Shown: in pieces, positions 1 through 18,098 of the stretch
How positions within the stretch are numbered: position 1 is the stretch's first letter
Layout of the letters: each line of letters opens with the position of its first letter
Source of the DNA: Liolophura sinensis
Taxonomy: Eukaryota; Mollusca; Polyplacophora; Chitonida; Chitonidae
DNA: 64,000 nucleotides
Reading direction: 5' to 3'
NCBI RefSeq assembly: GCF_032854445.1
Contig: NC_088300.1
Span: 22,487,608-22,551,607 of the forward strand
Notes under the pieces: generated by a model
Databases searched by the model: none
What the model saw: the letters and a program-made list of their open reading frames with translations, nothing else
What the model was told of the DNA's origin: nothing
Program-made: the position numbers and the translations under genes

Positions 1-1149
1 TAAACTATAAAATATTCTTTCTGACGAGCTAATATTAAGAGAAAATGGGTCCGCGGCAGATGATTTAACTCTTCATTTACATGTATTTTATTGTTGTTTG
101 TTTTTTTTACATTTTTGATGGTGGTTACTTTTTTGTGTGGATAAAACTGGAGTGCCCTAGGTCTAAGAAGATTTATGAAATTGATCCAAGTTACAAATGG
201 AGAGTTGAGAGCCTCAATGTTAGATCAACATATTCTTTGATGGTCGCCTCATTTTTGAAGTGAATGTGATGTCACCATGTATGAACTAAAATCATTGTGA
301 ACTACTTCAATAATAGTTACAAATGCTAAATATACAAATATATTACTATTACATCACTGTATTTTATCATACAATAATATTTTACATTACAGTATATCCT
401 ACTGTGTACAAATACATATACATGTACTATGCAATAATGTGCAATATAAACTACATACTCTAGTCTTCAATAAATTTGCATGTGAAAGAGTAACTTTTAG
501 TGCAATTTATACATGTTTTTAATTTGATTTTGGAAACAAAACTACATTAGTCGGATTGGCCAATTTCAAGGCTTCACAAAAGTATAATTTTATTAGTACA
601 CACAGAATAATGCTTGAATGAACACATGCAAACATGTGAAAAGGTTGAAGAATTACAGTATGTGTTGGCTTAAGTTCCAGGCCAATTAGTGGTACATATA
701 TTTATAGGAATAATACTTATGATACAGAATGTATAATCATGCATGTGGTTTGAGTTTGTATACTAAGTCCTGTGAAAGTAAACAATAATATACTGTCCTG
801 TGTGTGCATGTACATGCATATAGACTTGCAAACATGTATATCTAGACGTACAGAGCAAGATTATATGATATGACTATCTTGTGTGATAGTGAATACCTTA
901 GCGGCTTAATACGACATATTCCACATTGATAGTAACTACCAAATCTCACCTTCCATATGTACATCTACATATTTACAACCATTGCTTGATGTAAAATCTT
1001 CTGTAAGCAATATATAGCTGCCAGAACCTATTTTCTGTATTCACACAGACACATGCAATCAATATCTAATATCAATGACTTATCAATCTAATGACAGATT
1101 AATTACATGTAAGACAGGTCTGTGACAGCCTGAAGTATAGTACACTGAC
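1..1149. other. Probable CLHC1 intron; no exon recognised
   Basis: AT-rich sequence to the left of the last recognised CLHC1 exon. No segment matching the clathrin-linker half of CLHC1 was recognised on the minus strand. A dispersed repeat lies at about 479-656. Confidence 0.4.
479..656 (+). mobile_element. Non-autonomous dispersed element (family M), copy 1
   Basis: Shares the block 'aatttgattttggaaacaaaactacat' (in part) and the end 'catgtgaaaaggttgaag' with sequences near 21490-21702 (inverted), 36841-37048 and 58785-58975. The end sequence is inverted at the opposite side of the best copy, so it is probably a MITE. No coding capacity. Confidence 0.6.
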
Positions 1150-1800
1150 CTTTTTCTAATAAGGCGGCTGCCTTCTCTCCTGCGACGCGAGCCAGTGCCA
1201 GCGATACGGCATCACCGACTGTCTGGTGAGGAGGTTTGTATCTGTTGTACTCCTGAGCCGCTACCACAGCGATCTCCAGCCGCTCCTGCCGAGCCCGATT
1301 GTGCTTACTTAGTGTTAACAGCTGGTCTCTCTGATTCACCTTATCATTGAGAACGTCTTTCAGCTCCTCTTTCCTTGACTTTGGGACGTATCGAGTTTTA
1401 AAGCTGATGCTCAGTTCTTTGAACTGTCGGTCTAATTTGTCCAGTTTGTGATGAAGCAGACTTAGGTTGGTCGACTGTTCAAGAGTTAAACCTACACACA
1501 CAAAAAAGATAAGGGATATTTAATACGGAAAATGTACAGAAAAAAAAATGTTTAGCAGCTAGTCTTGCATGTATGTAGGCTGTGGAAGTGGAAGTTCTAC
1601 ATGTACATTCAACCCATTAATGTTGAGCATTATTTTATGTGGAGCAGCATTTATATACTTCTCCTTAAGCCTTGGCATCAACAATCCATTTGAAATGGTT
1701 TCAAATTCAATATCAAAATATTTATCATAAAAAGCCATTCTTTTATTTATTAAAAGGCTGAAGAAAAACTGGCCCACAACCAAAGGGTGATTTATTACAG

Positions 1801-1866
<66 letters not shown>

Positions 1867-4800
1867 ATCTATTAAATCTAATTTGAAGCCTACATCAAGT
1901 GACAAACATCTATCAATAAATAATTATAATGGTAAACCTTTCTCAAAGCAACAGCTTAACGTGCACCAAATTAGCATATGAATGACCAATAGGTAGGCTA
2001 GACAGTACAACAAAAGGAACAGAATTAATTGACACAAAGCCACACATCCTTAATGAGGTTTAGACTAAGGTAAAATTATGCTATTTGGAAATCAGAGGAC
2101 TTGTCATTATGGTAATATGATCCAAATGTTGTCGCTTATGAAAAGAAGCCTGAGTATGCTGTCTTCTATTACAACATGTCAGACAGCATATTTAATAAAT
2201 TTATCACACCATCTCATTAGCTTAATGAGAAGTTTACACACAAATTCAGCATGTAACTCTACTGCATCAGCTCAGCCTGCCAACATTGTGATCAATACAG
2301 AGGACATGAATAACATGAATTTTTGTACATCCTAGTGTATTCATACACACAGAACAAATACTGAGACATTGGCTGATTGAAGTACAAATTGCAGATTTCC
2401 CTCTTAAAACCCTGAGGGTAATGAGCACATTTTGTTTAAATATTATTCACAATAACTTGCTTAGAAGAAGTCAGAAGACAAAAATCCAAGAAGAGAATGG
2501 CCAAGAAATTAGAAATGCTGAAATTGGCAACAAATTCATTAATGTTTACCATCTTAAAGGAAAGGCAAATAATTCAATCACTAAAGTCTGTCATTAAAGT
2601 CAATCATTACAAAATTGACATTTACCGATACAATATTATGTTATTCAAGAAATGTTATCATTCAAAAATTGGAGATTCCAGTTGGCAGTGAACTCAGATC
2701 CATGCCTGTCAATTTAAGCTTGAGAACTGAAGTGCACTTCTGGTCATTTTAGACACTACAATCCACAGTAAAAAATGCATGACTACATCCACAATAGGAA
2801 ATTCAACTCTGTCACTGTACAGTATATAGGCAGTTTAATTTACTGTACATAATGTCTTTATAAAGCCTCAGCACAATGAGACCAAACCACAGAGCCATCA
2901 TTTCGAAAAATCAGTAAATGTACTTGTACATGTGTGTACTTCTCTGTATAATTCTGCCATATCTGGATGTGCTTGCCATGTCTTGATGGGCACCAGCCTG
3001 TGACTTATCACAGCATGCCATTTGACTATGTTTAACCATGTATGTACCTGTTTGTCTTCCTGAATTACAGTTTATGTGAGCATATTTGGTTAAGCTGTTT
3101 TCAATCAGAGTATTCCTGGGCCTGTCCTCAAAACGCCTCATCAATCAATACACCAATCAACTAATCAGTCAAGCAACACTTTTACAGACTGTATTGATCA
3201 TGTATGCTTAACAGCTACATGCCAAACAATTAAGCCCGCAGTAAACTGACAAGAGGAATATTACTGTTGAAGCAATAACACTGATCAAACAAATAAACTG
3301 ACAAGAGGAATATTACTGATGAAGCAATAACACTGATCAAACAAATAAACTGACAAGAGGAATATTACTGATGAAGCAATAACACTGATCAAACAAATAA
3401 ACTGACAAGAGGAATATTACTGATGAAGCAATAACACTGATCAAACAAATAAACTGACAAGAGGAATATTACTGATGAAGCAATAACACTGATCAAACAA
3501 ATAAATTGACAAGAGGAATATTACTGATGAAGCAATAACACTGATCAAACAAATAAATTGACAAGAGGAATATTACTGATGAAGCAATAACACTGATCAA
3601 ACAAATAAACTGACAAGAGGAATATTACTGATGAAGCAATAACACTGATCAAACAAATAAATTGACAAGAGTGTAGCTAAATTTACTTATGCAAACATCT
3701 TAGAAGAGGTACACCAGTTTTGCAGAAATCTCAAGAACGACAGGAACTGTGTGAGTTAGGATAGGAGAGTGCTGCTAGGGCTATTACTTTATACTACATT
3801 TGCATGGAGCTTATTTAACTCCAACATATAACTACCAATGCATTCCTACTTAAATATATTGGTTATTTTGTAGAGAAATGCTTATTATTCCTGTATCAGT
3901 TCATAACTGTTAAGTATACTTATGTCAAACTAAAAAATCCAGCTAAAGTACAAGGCCTTTGTGCAAACAGCGGAACTCAAATATCACTCAATGATCTGAA
4001 GGTATAATATTCTGCAATTTCTTGATGAAAAATGGCACATTATTAAACAAGACTCAATTTCGTCTTCCTCAGAAGATAAAATAGTTATTCTTGAGGCATC
4101 AAATATTTCGGCTAGATAGCAGTGTTAAGTTATTGCATTTCTTGGTTTTTGAGACTTTTTTTAAAATAAATGTATTTTAAATGGTGCAATGTTGCAATAC
4201 ATTACTGACATATGCTCTTTCATAATATGAAATATTATTGTCACACAAAGCCATGTCTAAATTTAAACTTTCTGAGGAAACAAAATGTTTCAACAGCATG
4301 GTAAATTACACCTGTGCAGCAGGAAGGGCTCCATGGACAGACTTCCAGTTGGCATCAAATGTTAAACTCGAGCTGACAGTATCGGAATCATATACTGAAC
4401 TTCAAAGCTTGGCTATTCACAGTGGGGCTATTCAGAATTCAAAAGGCTAGCGGACAGACAGCTGGCTCTAGCAGCCAAGCTGTTAAAGATTCTTATAGTT
4501 GATAGCTCCATAGTCAACCCATACATTTAGCTGTTTTCCCCAGGAGCCAATCCAGAAATACAGATGTGAATGAGAAGCAAGCATTGCTATTTGATGCGAA
4601 CAAAAACACTACCACTTGGGAAAAATCCTCTTAAATTAGACTATAAGACAGCTGAGCCCCAAAAAAAAAACCCTCTTGGATCCTGAAAATACATTGTCTT
4701 TAAACAGATTTTGCTGACTTGAGTCGGCAAAGCACACTTGGGGAGTAATTATTGATCAGATCTTAATACCGGCACTCTCATCAATTTTAAAGCCAAGTCC

Positions 4801-7485
4801 AACAGTATGATGATTATACATGTACCTGGCAGTAATCTCTTATCTTTCTTTAATTCTTTCTTCTGAGGCTCTAGGACCTCCTGTTCTATTTTCTGTTGTT
4901 CCTCTTGGGATTTTCTGATCGAATCCAGCTGAGACTGTAATTTTTCATTGTCCTTCTCGACGATTCCAATCCTGTTCACATGCAAACAAAAATTTACCAT
5001 CCCACCCAAAAAAAAAAATCCTTCACAGAGTATTGTCTTCATCTCACCAAAAACAATTCTGCCATTTACAGCTGTGTTTTAACATATAAATGAGTTTCTC
5101 CGAGAAAAGGCAGTTAATGCATAATCAACCAGAATGATACAATCATCTGTATTTTTTTAAACATTGACCAATTGAGGTTTATCATTGATTCAAGTATTTT
5201 AAACTATGTTTTGCTGCATAGTAAACCCTTAAAACAGGTATGATAGTATGCCTGATTTAGACTGCAAAGGGGTCTCCATGGCTTAGTGGTTAGTGAAGGT
5301 AATGCAGCACAGGCAGTATTAGATACTTATCATTGCTTCAAATATTTTAAAGCAACATTTTGAATCACAATAAATCCTCAACCTGGGAATGATAGTATGT
5401 ATGATTTCTACGATGCTAATGTCCATGAAAAGCTAGGAACACCTACATGTACAGCGATATGAGACCTACCTATCCTCTAGCTGATCTGCTCGTTTGCGGT
5501 AATTTCTCAAAGTAGATGGTTCAGAAGACATGGCTTTTAGCTTTCCTGTCAAGAAAACTGCTTCTCTCTGACCTGTTATGATGGCCTCAATAGTCTCCTC
5601 ATACTCCTTCTTTATTTTGGTCAGTATAGGCTTGTAGGCTGTCACATATTCTATGATCTGAAATGAAATTCAGAATCATAACTCTGTAAGGGGAACTACA
5701 AACTACGAACTCATGATCATATGAGACACAAACATTTCTGCTCACATACTCCTTGCAGTGCTTCTCTCTAGAACCTGCATTTATATGTACAAATGCTTGC
5801 TATTTTACTTTATTATTTATATATTTAAGTGAAACGTCTGGATTTCATTTACTGATAGAAGTGTTATTTTACTAAAGACTGTCACATTTGTTATTACATT
5901 TTGATATTTCATGCCATGACGTGAAAAAAGAAACATTTTGTTGTATATGATGTTCCAATGAGCTCAACAGGATGACATCATACTTAAGAGTTTGACACCT
6001 TCGTCTTGGTGTTTGTTGTGTAACCCGATACCGCTGAACCCTGTTTCATACCTCGTCAAATCCCGAGAATGTGCAGCATTTAACATTTGTAATGAGGTAC
6101 GAACAAGGTTCAGTGATATCAGGTTACACAACAAACACCAAGATGAAATTGTTGAAGTCTATTCTATCCAAAAAATGAAAAAAATGAAGCAAAAACAGCA
6201 CATTTCAGGCTGCCATTCTTTTTCACTCCCTCTGTAGAGGTCATCGTTTTAGATCCATCAGCAACAAGCTTAGGCCATTGCAGTTAACATATATATGTCA
6301 AAACTGTATATGTATGACATTATGCCTTATTGCTGGGTGATGTAGTAATGCAAAAGTTTACTATACATGCATTGTGACGTCACATCGGTGAGCTCAGAAT
6401 GGAAAGTCTTGAAACAAATGTATTTTTTTTCCACGTCATGGCGTCTCTGTGTAAAACATCAAAAATCTAAAAACCACAAAAGTGACATCTATAAACTGTG
6501 TGAAATTACACTTTTACCAATGAAGGAAATTCTGATAGCTCACTTTTATATAAACCATAAAAACAAATCTAACAAGTAAACAGACTCAAATTCTTTTTAT
6601 CTGCAGCGATAAACAGCATGAAATGATATTCTTCACGGAGGTAAACATACTGGCCAGTGTGCTTGGTGACACACTTGATGTTGTTTGAATGGTCATCTAT
6701 ATTTAATATGTATATCAAGACCCGCAACTAACAGTGAGACAGAATACAAGTTTAGTCATGTATGATGTCACATTACACATATAATATATAAGTCGGTGAA
6801 GGCCTACTGCTAAAATCATCAAACATAAAAACATTCAAATACTCAAAATCAACATATTGTAAAAATGTAAATAATAAATAGAATTTTGCTCAGTGAAGGT
6901 TGAATACCATAAACATTGCATGCGTCAAAGGTGAAAATAATAACCCATTGGCAATCTTGTGGGTTATCATCTCCACCTCTCAATCGAGCAATATTTGTGG
7001 TATTCAACCTTCACTGTGCAACATCCTCTATATCTTAGCTAGCCGTACTCAAAATAAACATAAAAGGACAGAAGTGGAAGGCTAGGTTAATCAGGATAAC
7101 TGCAGCATACACATAACAGAGATTGACATACATCTAGGCGTGGTTTAGTAAATTACAAAACTACCTTAGGATTAATGCAACATTTACATGTGCAACAAAA
7201 ATACATAAAAAAGCAGATGGAACATGCAGACATGACATTTTATCAAGATGTCTTCTCTGCCAGATTGACTAGATAGGTGAGGAAAATCTACCTTATTAAA
7301 TGCAGCTTGGTGAACCACATATCTTTGCCCAGGGTCATCGTGGTTAACTTCACTCAATTCCCTCTCAATGTATTCTGACAAACTTGTCAGAAATTTGCGA
7401 TCCAGCTCATTACTAATGATTGGAGGCAGCTTTATGAATCCAGTGCTTGGAGACCTAGGAGGGGATACTGACTCTGACATCCTTC
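1150..7485 (-). CDS. CLHC1: CLHC1 (clathrin heavy chain linker domain-containing 1), 5' part; gene continues past left edge
   Basis: Four consecutive coding exons on the minus strand: 7480-7292 (start ATG at 7480-7478), 5657-5470, 4971-4826 and 1491-1150. All have AG acceptors and GT donors, and the junction phases agree (0, 2, 1, 1), giving 288 codons. The protein begins MSESVSPPRSP and contains LPPIISNELDRKFLTSL, IIEYVTAYKPIL, then a charged coiled-coil stretch, then LTLEQSTNLS and KTRYVPKSRKEEL. These blocks follow the order of vertebrate CLHC1 (TSNAXIP1-type N-terminal region followed by coiled coil), recalled from memory. CLHC1 is poorly characterised; no catalytic motif is visible. The last exon has a strong donor (AAAAAG|GTCAGT at 1150/1149); reading through it reaches a stop at 1103. 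Vertebrate CLHC1 is about twice this length, so the clathrin-linker half probably lies beyond position 1. The coding start is preceded by an acceptor at 7487-7486, implying a non-coding leader exon upstream. Confidence 0.85.
1803..1858. repeat. (AT)n microsatellite
   Basis: About 28 uninterrupted AT dinucleotides inside the CLHC1 intron. Confidence 0.97.
3236..3670 (+). repeat. 52-bp tandem repeat, about 8 copies
   Basis: Units start at 3242, 3294, 3346, 3398, 3450, 3502, 3554 and 3606, with a partial ninth at 3658. Each begins taaactgacaagaggaata, with a C/T variant at the fifth base in some copies. Nearly identical units imply recent expansion, within a CLHC1 intron. Confidence 0.97.
5992..6160. 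mobile_element. Fold-back element with about 55-bp arms
   Basis: The left arm starting ttcgtcttggtgtttgttg is the imperfect reverse complement of the right arm ending caacaaacaccaagatgaa, with about 50 bases between them. There is no coding potential. It lies in a CLHC1 intron and is probably a fold-back MITE. Confidence 0.75.
6888..7020. mobile_element. Short MITE with about 32-bp inverted ends
   Basis: The ends gctcagtgaaggttgaatac and gtattcaaccttcactgtgc are inverted copies. A second shorter palindrome (ataaccca / tgggttat) lies inside. The whole 133-bp sequence can fold into a hairpin. It lies in a CLHC1 intron. Confidence 0.75.
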
Positions 7486-8531
7486 CTGTTGTTTTTATTG
7501 ATCTTTATAAATGGTCTCTGGCTCTGGAAATGGAAAACAAATGCTGTAAGATTTACTGACAGATAGCTTTAAGATCAGAGGGCTGACACAATCTACTACG
7601 TCAATCACCAAGCTTGTCTGGTTTTAAATTAAAGTGTCACATTTTGTCATAAATGAACCCAAATACTGATAAACACATACCACTCCTAGAAGCATGAAAG
7701 ACCCTATATCTGGTGCATTCTGCGCATGTGCATTGATACATAATTGAACTCCAATAGGGTTTATTAACATTTAATAACTAATCCTAACACCCAATTATCT
7801 CACAGCAAAATTTCTCAACAAGTACTTGCTTTTTTTAGGTATGTTTCAATACACAGTTTAACACAAGAATAGAAGGCAAATCGTATATTGGCATATTTGC
7901 AGTTTGGCACATATATACATGTAAGTGAAAGGTTTATTTAACTGAAGTAAGATGAACTCTCCTCATTCTGAATGAGTCGATTTTAAGTAAGAAACACAAT
8001 AAGTTCATATCCTTGAAACACAGATGGCATTCTATCACATATTTTCCCAAAGCACAAATTCAAGTTGGCTACATTCGTAACATGTAACTTGTGATGTGCC
8101 ATTACACATGCATAGTATTAGCTTTGACAATCAAGTCTCTAATGAAATAGATTGACTCGTGTTTTCCTAATAACATAAAGAAAAAACCTGTCCAAATTTT
8201 GATTGAATAATGACAACTGACATTAGTTAATCGTTTAAATCTATTCGCAGGATTTCTACATGTAAGTCTTACAAACTGAGAGTGCACCAGAGTGAATTCA
8301 GAATTTATCCCTACCTTAAGCAACTTACAAAAATCTGCCACAAACTTTTTTTTTTGTTTTTGTGGTGACATATACGTAGTTCACTTATCAAATTATTAGA
8401 AAGGACTATTGCCTTCTTTCATTGAGGTTTATTTTACAAATGTTCCGTTTATCAAGCTTTGATGTAGTTTCAAAATATCATTACTAATCAGAATACTATT
8501 TGTGGATGTAACATCCATCTATGTACACACC

Positions 8532-8675
8532 TGCATCTTACTTTCAAAGAATTTGTCACTTTTTAATCGCTCCCCGCCATTTGCAAACAGCCCCGTTGTG
8601 AGGAAGTGACGTTCAAGCATTCTCCGTGACTCTGTACTCTGTAATACCCAGTGATAGAGAGTCACTGAATTCAAG
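8532..8675. promoter_or_regulatory. Divergent promoter region between CLHC1 and PSMC4
   Basis: The PSMC4 start codon is at 8676. On the opposite strand a good donor (GATGCAG|GTGTGT, exon end 8531) lies just upstream, consistent with a non-coding CLHC1 leader exon ending at 8531 and joining the coding exon at 7485. The two transcription starts would then lie within roughly 150 bp. I see no clear TATA box. The leader exon and the shared promoter are inferences from splice-site position only. Confidence 0.4.
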
Positions 8676-14740
<6,065 letters not shown>

Positions 14741-14820
14741 ACATGAATCGCCATCATCCATTCTGTGCTGAGTTGACCACATCTCAATTATCTATTCACA
14801 ATATTGTTCTGTAAAATGTC

Positions 14821-14826
14821 ATTAAA
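14821..14826 (+). terminator. Candidate poly(A) signal of PSMC4 (ATTAAA)
   Basis: ATTAAA lies 81 bases after the PSMC4 stop codon and is followed by T-rich and TG-rich sequence. A short 3' UTR of about 100 bases is therefore plausible. AATAAA itself is not seen closer to the stop. Confidence 0.5.
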
Positions 14827-14923
14827 TGTTCTATACTTATTTGAATACCATTTTCCTGTTGTCATTTACTTGTATACATCATCATAAAGACATCACAGCA
14901 GGTTTTTTTGTGTGTTTTTTTTT

Positions 14924-15248
14924 TGAGCACAGTTGGAAGAGCATCTGCTTAGGGAGGCGGTGGATCCAGGGTCAATCCTGGGTCGGGTCACATCTAAGAC
15001 CTTAAATGTTCAGCATGAGCAGGATAGTGCGATGGCAGGTTGATCTATATCAGTATAATGGCTCTGGTGGGGCAGCTTACTTGTGTTTGGTATAGAGTCA
15101 TCTCAGTGAAGTACAACTAGATAAAAGAGCAGTGGAAATCCATCCTGCAACAAGGAGGCACATTACGTGCACTCTAAGGACTCCCTCGTCGTCATATGAC
15201 TGAAAAATTGTTAAGTACGACATTAAACCCCAAGCACTCATTCGCTCA
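14924..15248 (+). mobile_element. SINE family B, full-length copy
   Basis: tRNA-like head (gcacagttggaagagcatc, then a B-box-like region), body with agagcagtggaaatccatcc, and 3' end ttaaaccccaagcactca. The same layout recurs at 27731-28064 (minus) and 38991-39275, with 3' fragments at 49356-49404 and 50458-50528. Confidence 0.8.
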
Positions 15249-15553
15249 CAGCAGATTTTCACCCCCCCCTTTCAGGATATGCACAACGATGTGGCAGTTG
15301 GATATATCAGTGCTAGTTTCACTGATAGACTCTGGACACGTGCTGCCACTTGTTCAAATTCAACTCTAGCTGATCCACATGCACTGCTTTCTCAGGGTGT
15401 TTAATAGTTACATACTTCTAGGTAGATACATACTTGACTGCTGTCTTTTAAGGATCAGTGTTCCCAAGTGTAGTGTCAAAATCTAATTGAACCTAAGTAT
15501 CAAACCAAGGGGATTCCTTATCTGGAAAATGAAAAGTAGCCTCTTCAGTGTTT

Positions 15554-15850
15554 GCTCAGTATGGGGGAAATGTGACTGGGTGGGATACCTTGCTCAGTAT
15601 TGGGGTAATGTGACTGGGTGGGGTATCTTGCTCAGTATGGGGGTAATATGACTGGGTGGGGTGTCTTGCTCAGTATGGGGGTAATATGACTGGGTGGGAT
15701 GTCTTGCTCAGTTTGGGGGTAATGTGACTGGGTGGGTTGTCTTGCTCAGTATCGGGGTAATGTGACTGGGTGGGGTATCTTGCTCAGTTTCAGGGTAATG
15801 TGAATGGGTGGGGTGTCTTGCTCAATTTGGGGGTAATTTGACTGGGAGGT
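15554..15850 (+). repeat. 38-bp tandem repeat, about 7.5 copies
   Basis: Units start gctcagtatgggggtaatgt and are followed by gactgggtggggtat. Starts at 15554, 15592 and 15630 set the period at 38 bp. Moderately diverged towards the right end. Confidence 0.92.
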
Positions 15851-16006
15851 GTATGCTTGACTGAATTACAGCACTGGCCATAAGGTACGCAGAGGGGAAC
15901 ATTTAGGACACTAATAAAATAGAAAAAAAATATAATACAATATTTAAAGACAGTAACAATATTTGCTTGTGACTTCAGGCACTCTCACCATATTTGGCAC
16001 TAATTC

Positions 16007-16180
16007 GGTTGTGGCTCCCCCTCCGGCCATACGTGGGAAGGTCTGCCAGCAACCTGGGGATGATCGAGGGTTTGCTCTGGCTCTGCTTGGTTTCCTCTTG
16101 CCATAATGCTGGCTACCATTCTACAGGTGAAATATTCTTGAGCATGGTGTAAAACATCAATCGAATAAATAAATAAATCC
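16007..16180 (+). mobile_element. SINE family A, 5'-truncated
   Basis: Starts within the body (ggctccccctccggccatac) and continues through ggtttcctcttgccat to the aaataaataaat tail. The tRNA-like head is missing. Confidence 0.8.
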
Positions 16181-18023
16181 ACCATAGGTATGAGCTATAT
16201 TCCAGTGGCTTTTGCATCCATGTATGTTTTTACTTCTACTACATGCTTTTCATTTTGCTGAAACTGACAACTGAATAACTGAACACCATGGTAAGATAGA
16301 TCATTTTGTTTACTTTATTATTAAAGTATAATACAGTTGAAAATTCCTTGATACAACACCCAAGACCCAAGAATAAAATACATGTACGTGTATTTATAAT
16401 AGATTTAAAAGTACTGCACCGTACCAGTTCGGAGTGTTGTAATATACAGGTGGAATACAGTGAAAAAATCCTTTACAACAGATCTTTTAATGTAGACAAA
16501 AAAGTTAAGCATAACAATACTAACAGCTTAGTATAGACTGTCTGATATATCCAGAATGACAGCATCTACAAAGTTTAACCTGACTGAAATATATTTAGGC
16601 CATAGAGTTATGTCCTAAATTCATAGACTATTTGTAAATTCAAGTCCTAGCTGTAATTTGTACCCAAACTTAAAGCTGTCCTGTTTAAAGAGACTATACC
16701 AGAGTTGTCACAAATGTTTGACTTAAGCTATTCTAATTAAACTCTGCAAATTTCCTCTAATAGCATTTATACACTTTGATAGTTTATGTATAGATGAAAA
16801 TTAATGAACTTTGCCAGACACGGATGTAGAGAACTTGCTTTAGAGAAGTTGCTTCACATATTGGTACAAAATGGATGCACTCCATTCTTGGCAAAAGGAA
16901 TTTTGATGTCATGACGTCACAAGATTCAACGTTGTTACAAATGTGTCGGACATCAGGATTATAATTAATCATATGCGTGTTCTTACGTGACAGTGCGGAA
17001 AACATTTCCCCCTTTGGCTGAATCTGTAAGAGTCCAACTGGCATCACACTATCACCATGCATAAGGCAGTAACAGGCTGAGAAATGATTATAAATGCTAC
17101 TTCACTACAACAATTTATATACAAGTCATAATATAGAAATTTTCCTAAATACTCTCTTTAACCTGTGGCGTAGTATGGCCACTGTAACATCCCAGGTTAA
17201 CTCCAGACTGCCGCATTTGTAACTCGCAAAGTATTAACATGTTCATTCACACAATGAACTTTTGGACATGAAACAAGATACATATGTACAAAATTATGTA
17301 AAGTAATTGTTTGTGTTAACTGGCCTCCCTGTTAAGCTTAAAACATAACATTGCTGTATTCATGAGAAACAATAATTGTTATCAGTAAATAAAGGAATTA
17401 TACACACAACTGTGTATGTCATGTCCACTAAAAGATCATGAATATTGTATCTGGCCTAAAGGTTAGTCCATGACTAAGTCAAGTATCCTTCAAGTCTCAT
17501 TCTAAGAGTTGTATTCATCTGTGAAAGTGTTTTGAGGTTTGTGTTGAAGGTAGGGCAAAATCCTATTGGAAAAAGTTTTACCTCTAAAAGCAATTTTTAT
17601 GACATTTATTTGACTCTAAAAACATACTACTCAGGGGCAAATTTTTAGGTCAAATATAGGAACAAGAAAACCCTAAATTTTAGAGTCCAGACAAGGCCAT
17701 ATCCAGTAAAGTGTTCAGCTCTGAGTTATTAAATTCCTTACACAGCATTATTCTAAGTCACTGCAATAAAATCCAATACTGTATAATACATTTTGCATGG
17801 TATTTTAAAAACTCGTACATCCTTTTCTTTCAAGTACTGATATTTTTCTTCTCTAATGGCCATTTATCTGGGCTTTGCTTGTGTAAAGAATAGTGGTTCG
17901 AAATTATCATTACAGTAAGCCATCTTGTGACCAAGACTTCTTTAATTACTTTACTGATTCTGTGTGTTATTTCCCAAACACAGTCCATATGACCAGGCAA
18001 TATAGAGACCTCCAGATCAATGC

Positions 18024-18098
18024 TGTATTGGCCAAGTTGAAAGTTGTATTGGCCAAGTTGAAAGTCGTATTGGCCAAGTTGAAAGTTGTATTGGCCCA
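18024..18098 (+). repeat. 21-bp tandem repeat, about 3.5 copies
   Basis: Repeats of gtattggccaagttgaaagt with T/C variation. Short and frame-preserving, but no coding context is seen. Confidence 0.88.

Noticed and set aside
81..263. 60-codon open frame at the left edge as a gene
   Set aside because: Hydrophobic low-complexity start, no homology recognised, no splice continuation, AT-rich context.
3236..3670. Regular repeats resembling a CRISPR array
   Set aside because: The units are contiguous 52-bp tandem copies without unique spacers, in an intron of an animal gene.
16784..17062. 92-codon minus-strand frame in the PSMC4-RCE1 intergenic region
   Set aside because: No recognisable domain, no upstream or downstream exon with matching phase.
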